From: Ettlia oleoabundans | Taxonomy: Eukaryota > Chlorophyta > Chlorophyceae > Chlamydomonadales | Length of the DNA stretch: 11,791 nucleotides | NCBI GenBank assembly: GCA_019693395.1 | Contig: JAAMXP010000749.1 | Span: forward strand, 1 to 11,791 | Reading direction: 5' to 3' | Part shown: piece by piece, positions 1 to 6,995 of the stretch | Position numbering within the stretch: the stretch's first letter is position 1 | Layout of the letters: every line of letters starts with the position of its first letter | Translations under genes and position numbers: made by a program | Notes under the pieces: generated by a model | Database searches by the model: none | Seen by the model: only the letters and a program-made list of their open reading frames with translations | Told to the model about the DNA's origin: nothing

Positions 1-185
1 CGCTTAATGTTGGCCAAATCCTGGCAAACACCAAACTGTCTGGATAGTGGCGCTGCATTGAAGGGATTTTTGTGTGCCTGTGTGTTGGATTACAGGGGAT
101 ACCACCCTTTCCCCTGACCTGATTACTAAGCGGCAGAATTCTGCCAACCCCAGGTGTGGCCAGACAGAGTGCGAACGCCACGCAC

Positions 186-2719
186 CTGTCCAGTGCCCCA
201 AAACCCGCCGCCAATCCAGGACCGGCAGTTGAAGGTTCCATCACAACCCATGTAGCCCAGTCCCACAAAGCCGCATGGCCCTGGTGGCACCAGGTAGACC
301 CTGCATATTGCTTTGCTTGGGTACAACTGAGTCTGGTGCTACTCGGCTGCTGCTTCAACCACGCAGCTCGCCCAGTTAAACAGCACTTGTGTCTGTCTGC
401 AGCTTAGCTGCATGCCTGGTGTGCAGCCCAATGACCTGCCCAGTGCACAGCTGTACTGCCCCCAGCCCCACCGCCCTCAGCCGCCCCCCCAATCAACCTC
501 TTGAATGCGTGTCTGAGTAAGGCTGTAATACAGCCTGCACACCTGTTTGTCAGAACAGGTGCCAGGTGTTCATCTGCACCAGTTACCTGAAGAAATAGTT
601 GTCCACGTTGATGCCCCGAGACCGCAGCACAGCATCGGCGGCATCAGCATAACCATTGAAATCATTGAAATCGCATTTGCTGAAGGTCCAGGGCACACCA
701 TTGCTGCGGCACACAATGCGCGGGAGGATTGGGGGTGACATGCGGGATTGGAAGACTGGGGGTGACATGCATGTTGGTCTGCAAGGAGTTAGTTGTTGAA
801 AAAGGCGTCTCAAACGAGGAGCAGTTGGAAGCAAGGATAAAATATTCCCGCTATGCCCACCTCCAGCACTGCCAGCCTGCGTTCTGCCACCTCCACACAT
901 ACACACGCCCTGTACACGCAACAGCCGCCAACACATGTCGTAACTTGCCTGACACCGGAGCATGGCAGTCGCACATGGTCAGCTATCATGCTGTTGCTGG
1001 TTGTAAGCAGGGTCTTGCCATTTGAGCACTGCTTGAAGGTGGAGCCCACGGTGGCATCGTGCGGGTTGGACTCCTCAAACACAACCTTCTCCAGCTGACC
1101 CTTGTTGAGTGGGGCGGGCTGGGTGCCAGGGCAGGTGTTTCCCTGGTTGTCCCTGGCAACAACTGCATGCAAGGGAGCAGGTAAAGACCAAAAATCAGGG
1201 CATGTGGCAGCGCTTAGGCAGCACATGCAACTTGTGGAACAAGAAGGCAGAAAGAGCAGGGATTGCTGGAGTGTGGGCAGAAATCAGGCCTGATAATACT
1301 GTTAAAAGGCACTGAAGGCGAGGGGCTGCCCTGACCGGAGGCACAGCAGACCCCAAACGCAACAAGCGTGGCACAGCCCAGGTAGGCATGCACAACAGCG
1401 CATTAGCAGTCTAGCATGCAAAGCATGGAAGCTGCAGCATAGCACAGCACAGCGCAGCATGCCACAGCAGAGCACAGCGCAGACTAGCTGGCGAGACGGT
1501 GCACACACTTGGGATAATCAAGGTGTGGAGCGATGCAACCATCATGTCATTGTAGGTGAACATTCCTCCGCCCTGAGTGACATTGATGTAACCGTTGTTG
1601 GGCACATCTGCTGTGCCCCCCACAGCATACATGACACCGGCGGAGTTCATCTCATCAGCCAGCCGCTCCTCGGCGGTGAGGGGCGCTGCTACGCTGACGG
1701 CTGCAGGCAAATTGGGGGATGGGTGGGTGAGTGATTTGTTCCTGGCAACAGGAACAGACCAGCAACTCTGACTAACAAGGACTATAGCAGAGGCGAATCG
1801 AGTGCGAATCATGCCAATTTCGCTGCGATTTGCTGGTGGAGTTGGCCAGTGTCAGTGTCGGCAGGCAAAAAGGGTACGCACTTGGGGGTGCCTGGCGGCC
1901 GCCTGACGCAGAGACAATATTTGCTGTGAAGGTTAAGATGGGGCCTGTGGCTGCTGGATCCTCCAGTGTGGGATCGTCTGGGTCTATTTTGGGATTCTTG
2001 TTATCCCACTGCCCCTCCACCACCACATCCATGCCAGTAACCATTTTCTCCAGCTGACTTGGGTGCACCCCCGTGACGTGCACAGGGCGCTTGTTCTTGC
2101 TTTTAACCAGCAGCAACCTGCAGTTTGGTCAGTGACGCAAAGACGAGGCGCAGTGGGTGAAAGGGTACAACAGCACAGGTTGGGGCAAAGGGCAGGGCAG
2201 GGCAGGCTGTTGCGTTGAGGCGAGGGCATTGGGGCCAGTTGGATGCAAGGATGCCAAACCAAATCTAAGACATTTTGAGTGAGGTGGCACTGCAGTCCCC
2301 CATGCCTTGGTGTTCAAGCCCGCTGACGTGCCCCACAGGTGTGCAGGCACTGATATATGTGAGGCCAAAACGGCAGCGCTGCTGCAAGCTGTCAGCCTAC
2401 ACTCCCGCCTACCGCCCCCCGCCCCCTGGTACCCCTCGGCCACGCTGCCGAGCGTGCAACACTTGCCTTGATGAGTCGCGGGGCCCAAAATCTAGCTCCA
2501 TAATGATGGCCTTGCCTGCAAGCAGCTACGGCGAGTGGCACGTGAACCATGCGAGTTCCCCCAGTTCCCCTATCACGGGCCTTGCGGCAGTCCTCAAGCA
2601 TAATGGTGCTTGCCTGATAAAGTCTTCTTCGGCGCTAAAAGCTCACGGGCTGAGGCGGTAAGGGCGAGCGCGAACACCACCAGCACCGCGATGGCGCCCC
2701 GGAAGACTGGGCTCTGCAT
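186..2719 (-). CDS. Gametolysin-like secreted metalloprotease (peptidase M11), 3' end beyond window
   Basis: Seven exons on the minus strand: 2614-2719, 2467-2515, 1882-2117, 1509-1700, 949-1162, 587-703 and 186-300. All six junctions keep phase, giving 343 residues with no stop. Residues 1-24 are a signal peptide (hydrophobic core about 8-21, A-S-A before the likely cleavage), so the protein should enter the secretory pathway toward the cell wall; N170-V-T is a glycosylation sequon. Residues 25 to about 190 are prodomain-like. From about 190 the M11 pattern appears: a conserved Cys (C276), the NGYADAADAVLR block from N282, then Y307-LVPPGPCGFVGLG and C324-DGTFNCRSWIGG. In the family the next stretch is the HExxH zinc site; the last exon here ends right before it, at a GTGCGT donor. 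Known gametolysins digest hydroxyproline-rich cell-wall glycoproteins. The family call is from recalled conservation; activity cannot be judged without the missing zinc exon. Introns 1, 2 and 5 appear to use GC donors. Confidence 0.85.
704..948 (-). other. Intron 5 of the M11 gene, probable GC-AG intron with internal duplication
   Basis: The donor reads CAG|GCAAGT and the acceptor CCGCAG. The joined protein reads LPCSGVSNGVPWTFSKC, which fits the spacing of this family around the conserved Cys. A rival model with a weak GT donor (exon end 956) and an upstream acceptor (exon start 755) also keeps frame but inserts residues that do not look like the family. Confidence 0.65.
730..770. repeat. 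14-bp direct repeat in M11 intron 5
   Basis: TGGGGGTGACATGC occurs at 730-743 and again, identical, at 757-770 (period 27). On the gene strand each copy supplies a C-rich tract near the 3' splice site, and the upstream copy ends in a usable CCCCCAG acceptor, so the duplication may have created the decoy site described for intron 5. Confidence 0.85.
1431..1483. repeat. AGCACAGC-type low-complexity tract in M11 intron 4
   Basis: Overlapping, imperfect units of AGCACAGC and GCAGC fill this stretch of intron 4 (1163-1508). On the gene strand this is a GCTGTGCT-rich tract just inside the 5' end of the intron. It looks like ordinary slippage-derived sequence. Confidence 0.7.
2118..2466 (-). other. 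Intron 2 of the M11 gene, GC-AG intron
   Basis: The donor reads AAG|GCAAGT, a perfect match to the consensus of GC-type 5' splice sites, and the acceptor reads CTGCAG. The junction restores one Arg codon split AG/G. Nearby GT dinucleotides (for example AA|GTGTTG) break the frame of the following 78-codon exon, so GC is the only donor I could make work. A (GGCAG)3 tract lies inside the intron at 2191-2205. Confidence 0.75.
2191..2205. repeat. (GGCAG)3 tract in M11 intron 2
   Basis: Three exact pentamer units, with related GGGCA sequence just upstream. No function is apparent. Confidence 0.7.
2516..2613 (-). other. Intron 1 of the M11 gene, probable GC-AG intron
   Basis: The 5' site reads CAG|GCAAGC and the 3' site TTGCAG. 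Joining here gives residues ARELLAPKKTLSGKAIIMEL in frame. A canonical GT donor (CCC|GTGAGC, exon end at 2647) lies exactly 33 bases upstream and also keeps the frame, dropping eleven residues right after the signal peptide. Which site is used, or whether both are, cannot be told from sequence alone; the longer product looks more like the family. Confidence 0.6.
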
Positions 2720-3505
2720 GTTATCGATGTTCCAGTATATGAATAAAGCTGGAGAGCGAAATGCGTGACTCTGACTCTTCGCAACGAAGTGTCCATTCCC
2801 TCCGGATGGATCGTCAGCTTCCGGACGGACACCAGCTCTTGCTGCAGCTCCATGAAGCTGCTGTGAATAGTCCCTTGATTCTGCTCACGGCCGGCGTCCA
2901 ACTTCAAAGTTTCCAAGCGTTGGTTAGCCCTGCAGGAACAATCTGGCGATACAGGGTGGAGGTGTCCTCTGGTTTCGGACACTTGTTAAAAGCTTTATTG
3001 CAGCTCCGCGGGGATCCCCAGTGCCCCTCATCAACTGGTTGCTGTGGGTTAGGCTGCACTCTCCATATTGCAAGCAAGAGAGACACTGCGCCTCGAGGCA
3101 GGGAAAATTTCAAGCCTATTGATGCTGGATTAAGCTGAAGTGAAAGGTCAGGCAGGACCCCGATAGTTGCTGTTTTGCGTATGGGCAAGCACAAAAGCAG
3201 TGCAAGAGGTCTTCAATGGCCAATTGATACAGAGCAATGCATACACGCAATGACTGCAAGGCTCCTCATAACTAGCACAGCAAGAAGGAAGCAGCAGCTT
3301 GACTCACTTGTGTAGTAAATGCACCGCTCGCTATCCCAGTACAAGGCATATTTGAAAATCCGCCTGGGAAGGCAAAGAACGCGGGCTAAAGAAGTTTCTA
3401 AGGCCTGACCATGCCATGCCTACATCATGCACTAGCACCAGGTAATGAGACACACTCGCTGCACCCAACCTTTATAAGCGTGCCCTTCGTCCGCAGACCG
3501 CAACG
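2720..3505. other. Upstream region of the M11 gene, no gene recognised
   Basis: This contains the putative promoter and 5' UTR of the M11 gene, read leftward. The only TATA-like string close by is a weak CATATA about 20 bases before its ATG, too near to be a standard TATA box for that start. Apart from the possible coiled-coil scrap, the open frames here are short and family-less. A plus-strand TTTATAAG at about 3470 is followed only by a very short ATG frame at 3507. Confidence 0.5.
2761..2928 (-). other. Possible coding scrap with coiled-coil character
   Basis: On the minus strand, directly after a good acceptor-like CTGCAG (ending at 2930), an open frame reads ANQRLETLKLDAG and later FMELQQELVSVRKL. 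It is rich in Leu, Gln, Glu and Arg with partial heptad spacing, which looks more protein-like than the overlapping plus-strand frame. The frame continues past the M11 start codon at 2719 in another phase and ends near 2635, so it cannot be part of that protein. It could be the last exon of a small gene, a relic of one, or chance. I do not recognise the protein, and no upstream exon could be joined. Confidence 0.25.
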
Positions 3506-3536
3506 CATGGGGAACCGAGTAGGTCTGGTAGATGTC
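3506..3536 (+). repeat. Left arm of the inverted repeat pair
   Basis: CATGGGGAAC at 3506-3515 and AGGTCTGGTAGATGTC at 3521-3536. The partner is at 5385-5413 in inverted orientation. Confidence 0.7.
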
Positions 3537-3582
3537 AAGCACCATGCGTCAATCCTACGTCTGTAGAACTTGGCAGAGTTGT

Positions 3583-3632
3583 GACCTCTGACAGACCTCT
3601 TTAGGAGTTTGGTAGACCTCCCATAAACCTCT
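3583..3632 (+). repeat. Four phased RACCTCY heptamers
   Basis: GACCTCT at 3583, GACCTCT at 3594, GACCTCC at 3615 and AACCTCT at 3626: starts are 11, 21 and 11 bases apart, close to whole turns of the DNA helix. This could be a cluster of protein-binding sites on one face of the DNA, or a small degenerate tandem repeat. Confidence 0.55.
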
Positions 3633-4089
3633 CATAAAAGTTGGTTCGGGCGATTAACCTTGAACAGACGTTCACATACATGGTGTATAAACCCTCAGTA
3701 TCATCAATGCCATATAGCTGAAAAATTAGGAAAACAGATCAGGCAGAGTCAACATAGTCATCCTCCCCTCTTCAGTGCTCACAACCTTGCGGTCTTCCCT
3801 ACTGCTGGCTGCCAAGCCTTCTTCGCAGTTTCACATAGCTTGCATCTTACGCATCGCATTGCCTGCAAACATATACTACAAAAGCCATGTGAACATGCTG
3901 ACCTGTTTGACAGGCAACAACACGGTTGTCCAGTGGTCCATACTTCCCCATCTGCACAATAAATGAACGTGGGTGCACTGGGGTGAAATGGGTTGGAGGC
4001 AGGTTGCTGGCCAGCCAAGGGACGATGGCCTTTCCAAAGCACCACAGTAGGTGAACTCGGTGTTTGCATACGTGTGTTGTGTGTTTATT

Positions 4090-4091
<2 letters not shown>

Positions 4092-4124
<33 letters not shown>
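4092..4124. repeat. (GT)16 microsatellite
   Basis: An uninterrupted GT dinucleotide tract of 33 bases. The His-Thr run seen in a minus-strand frame here is only its translation. Confidence 0.98.
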
Positions 4125-4126
<2 letters not shown>

Positions 4127-5222
4127 GGGGCTGTCAACTGGGGTTGGCACTGACTAAAGTTCCGTATAGCAAGCTGGCTGGGCATTTGAGCGGCGACTCC
4201 TTCCCTTTTTGCGGTCACTGGCATAAGTCAGGACCCGCTGGATTTATGCGCTGCAGCCCAGCTTACCTTAATAGTCAGAGTGAGGAGCGCAGGAAATGGC
4301 CCACGGCGCCTCCTTTAGATAATGGAGGAGGGCTGTGAAGGACGGCTGCGAAGGACGGGAACGGCGGCGGCACTGCTGGTGCAACAGGGGTCCTGGTATT
4401 CACGCGTCTGGTAACGGGCAACAGCGGCGAATCCGCTGTTCTCACAACAACTGTCGCCCAAAGCGTGTTCGCCGCAGCAACAGTGTACCTGGAGCCGTTG
4501 GTTAACAACCGTGTGCCACGGTCACGCCCCCGTTTGCAGCCTTGCCAGCGCTATGCGAATGCATAAAGGTCTGCATCGTGCAGCGAGGCAGGCGGTGTCA
4601 GCAGCGGGGCCGATTGGGAGCTGGCGTAGAAGTGCTAAAAGTATCCGAGGGTAAAGGCACGATGCCTGAAGCTTTGATTAGTGAACGGCGCAAGCGCTCG
4701 GCAGATCTTTCAGGCATGTCCATGCTGCGCAGCGGGCCCAGCACCGGGCGCGCCATGGTGCGCCACTGCAACCCTGTCCCAAGGGTAATGTTGGCGCAAA
4801 TCACTTTGCTGCGCTCCCAGTTGGTTTTTGCGCCTCTTCATGCACAGATGATAACGAAACCTTGTTCAATGCTGACCGTTGTAGGACTGGAGGGACCGAT
4901 CCATGACGTGTCAGCGCATTCTGACAGGTTTTGACTAATGGCTCAGTCCTTGGCGACAATGCCGATGAGCGGCCGTTGGCAGCGTTAACTTCAACTCAGT
5001 TGATTCTACAGAGTCGAAGGTTACGTTTGCATTTGTATCTGCATTGAGGTATGGTGAGGCAACGGAAGAAAGGAGCAGAGGCATCACAGGATTCGATGCC
5101 TCCTCCGAGCGGGCGTCAAGTATAGTATCACATGGCTTGAGCTTCCCGGTACATTACCTGTCAACAGAGCATGTTCTTAAGCCGTGTGAGGCTCCCCTAC
5201 AACTCTCACCTAATTGCCTCCC
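4125..5222. other. Unassigned open frames, no recognisable gene
   Basis: Three open stretches stand out. Plus-strand codons from about 4340 to 4565 (about 75 residues, no ATG near its start) include a Thr/Ala/Val-rich segment ending AAATVYLEPLVNN and run through an acceptor-like TTTGCAG. Plus 4542-4934 encodes 130 residues with an ERRKRSADLSGMSMLRSG segment. Minus 4598-4804 is open with 68 residues. None matches a family I know, and I could not link them by phase-consistent splicing. In a GC-leaning genome, open frames of this length on both strands are expected by chance. Confidence 0.3.
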
Positions 5223-5237
5223 AGGTCTGCCGGACGT
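5223..5237 (+). repeat. Third copy of the AGGTCTG..GACGT block
   Basis: AGGTCTGCCGGACGT differs from the right arm only at the central bases. With 5385-5400 it forms an inverted pair 150 bases apart that encloses two small hairpins. Confidence 0.5.
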
Positions 5238-5258
5238 TTGGTTCTGACGAAAGCTGTC

Positions 5259-5276
5259 CCACACCTATTTGTGTGG
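5259..5276. other. Small hairpin
   Basis: CCACAC, a six-base loop CTATTT, then GTGTGG: a perfect six-base-pair stem. It is not followed by a T-run, and no gene end is nearby. Confidence 0.5.
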
Positions 5277-5322
5277 TATCTCTACTTATTTAATGTTGTG
5301 GACTTACGAGAACAGTATTACA

Positions 5323-5338
5323 AGTCACCAGGGTGACT
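5323..5338. other. Near-palindrome with overlapping TGACTCA
   Basis: AGTCACC, AG, GGTGACT gives a seven-base-pair stem on two central bases. Its right half runs into TGACTCA (5334-5340), the classic bZIP (AP-1/GCN4-type) core. Either a protein-binding site or chance. Confidence 0.4.
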
Positions 5339-5384
5339 CACACACCTCTACGGCCGAGAAACCCTCCGCCACCAAAATGCGCCA

Positions 5385-5413
5385 GACGTCTACCAGACCT
5401 GGCGTTCCCCATG
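5385..5413 (-). repeat. Right arm of the inverted repeat pair
   Basis: On the minus strand this reads CATGGGGAAC, three bases, AGGTCTGGTAGACGTC, matching the left arm at 25 or more of 26 block positions. Both arms contain ATGGGGAAC but open only 19- and 24-codon frames, so a gene start is not implied. Confidence 0.7.
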
Positions 5414-6939
5414 TGGTTTTAGCATTGCTGTGAACGCAGGAATGCTACATTGTGACAGATGGGTAGCAGAACTGCCACATTGTCCATGCACCTGGTATCA
5501 AATGTGTTTCATTCAACATGCATACATCTGCAACCTCCTTACATGCGCAGAACGGTAACCAAATAAAGTACTGCTGCAGGTAGATACTCATCTCTGCTGA
5601 TGGTGCTTTGCCGCGTGCAGCATAACGATTAAGTCGGGGAACTCACTCTGGCCAAGTTTTAGCCAATGGTCCTGGATTCGGGCTTAGGAATTGCATCCTC
5701 TGGCTCAGGAGACATTGCGCACAATTATGTATCCGTATAGTGGGGGTGGCTCAACTAAACCCACACGATAGGAATGAAGACATGACTGATGTACGTAAGT
5801 CTCAGCACACCCAAGCTAGTGCCGCTTGAGTGCAATGCAGCCCACCATGCAGAGTGAGACGACAGTGACATTCTGGGCAGTTACTGTGAGTGTATTGTTT
5901 GCGGCGATGTCACCTTGAATGCAGCCGCATGCACTGTCAGTAACTGTAGCATACACAAAACTTCAACGCGGCAGCAGGTCTGCCGGTAACGCATGATGCG
6001 CTTTGCCTGCAACCTGCACCATCTTGATACATGCTCAACAGAATGGACCTTGATTAGATACCAACCGATGCAACCGGAGCAACCTGCAGGAGGAAGATAT
6101 ACGTAAAACAAGTGGAGGGCAGCACAGAATGCCATGCCATGCCCGCGGACGGCCGGGCGGGCGCACGCCTGGCAGCCGGCAGAGTGGCAAACCTTTGTTG
6201 TCAGCTTGTGCCGCTACCGCAAACTTTAAATCAATATGCTCATCATTAGAGGCTATCACACGCTACTGTGTTGCTCTGCTGCTGTGAACACCGAGCCTGG
6301 TGCTATACTAAACGCGCAGTCAACACTCAAGCGCGTTATTCACATGTAGATAACTGACAATACGGCTTCGATCACAAACCAGATACGGTTCAAATATCGC
6401 ATCGAGAGAAGAAAAAGAGAATACGCAGTTCTGCTTCTAAGCGTGATTTGTACATCGACCGCACAGGGAGGACCGGGGCAACGAGTTTGTATTGAATTGA
6501 CTTCCTTTGTTGGGCGGGACGCACGGAGGGTTTTGGCCCAGGTTGGAGTTAGGAATTTTTAGACTGTAGGCTATACTGTCTGTATCTCATCACGGTTGCT
6601 GTTCACTGTATACTCACGGCAGGAGAGTTTACCCTTTACCCTGCTTCTCGCACGGCTCAATCGGGGAGCCTGGAGGAACACCATGCTGCGACATGGCACC
6701 CACAATGGCCGCACTCGTGCAATTTTGTCTGATTTGATGCGCTGAGTTCGGCTAGTATGCTAGCTGGGCTAAAGTCGTTGACAAATTTCGGCTAACACTC
6801 CGTGGTTGGCTATTGCAAGCCCAGGAGTACGGCAATGGCTGACAGTACGCTCTAGAACCCCTGCTTGAGCGAGTGAAATGTAGTCGTTGCCGGTTAAATT
6901 CGTCAACAACATGAGCGTGCCCCTCTCGTTCCGCTGACT
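5414..6939. other. Gene-poor stretch upstream of the DnaJ gene
   Basis: No frame here resembles a known protein and no RNA gene could be folded. The base composition looks more AT-rich than in the exons (not computed), except for a GC-rich patch around 6140-6180. The right-hand part presumably holds distal regulatory sequence of the DnaJ gene. Confidence 0.5.
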
Positions 6940-6949
6940 AGAAATTTCT
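6940..6949 (+). promoter_or_regulatory. Heat-shock-element-like site (two inverted units)
   Basis: AGAAATTTCT fits nGAAnnTTCn, the pairing of two heat-shock-factor units. A third adjacent unit is absent, so it would be a weak element alone. Its place 36 bases before a TATA box and in front of a DnaJ gene, a class often heat-induced, makes it worth listing. Confidence 0.45.
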
Positions 6950-6985
6950 GCGCCTTTTGCCGACAACTCCCTTCCCACGCGACGC

Positions 6986-6992
6986 TATAAAT
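6986..6992 (+). promoter_or_regulatory. TATA box of the DnaJ gene
   Basis: TATAAAT is the only strong TATA-like string directly before the gene. It sits four bases before the first in-frame ATG (6996) and overlaps an out-of-frame ATG at 6991. If it works as a TATA box, transcription would begin about 25-35 bases downstream, beyond both ATGs, and translation would use the in-frame ATG at 7071. Confidence 0.45.
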
Positions 6993-6995
6993 GCA

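Larger units (their letters stand above)
3506..5413. mobile_element. Candidate decayed element bounded by inverted repeat arms
   Basis: The left arm, 3506-3536, reads CATGGGGAAC, five bases, then AGGTCTGGTAGATGTC. The right arm, 5385-5413, is its reverse complement with one mismatch in the second block and a three-base spacer. A further copy of the second block, AGGTCTGCCGGACGT, lies at 5223-5237 in the same orientation as the left arm. Between the arms I see no transposase, integrase or reverse transcriptase motif and only short unassigned frames, and I found no target-site duplication. A non-autonomous DNA element or MITE-like relic is one reading; an inverted pair of unrelated dispersed repeats is another. 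Confidence 0.3.

Noticed and set aside
2761..3138. 125-residue plus-strand open frame
   Set aside because: Leu/Gln-rich composition typical of the reverse strand of a coiled-coil-like frame, no family resemblance, and it overlaps the M11 upstream region.
3507..3566. Short ATG frame beginning M-G-N (a possible myristoylation start), with a similar one in the right repeat arm
   Set aside because: The two frames diverge immediately and stop after 19 and 24 codons; the shared ATG is simply part of the repeat.
3779..4069. Cys-rich minus-strand frame with a CSHGFCSIC string reminiscent of a RING core
   Set aside because: The first CxxC pair and the required spacing are missing, no splice context supports it, and it has no other protein-like features.
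4079..4180. His-Thr repeat peptide on the minus strand
   Set aside because: It is the translation of the (GT)n microsatellite.
6387..6398. GGTTCAAATATC, resembling a Pol III B box of a tRNA
   Set aside because: The flanking bases do not form a T-arm stem, and no matching A box, anticodon arm or acceptor stem could be found.
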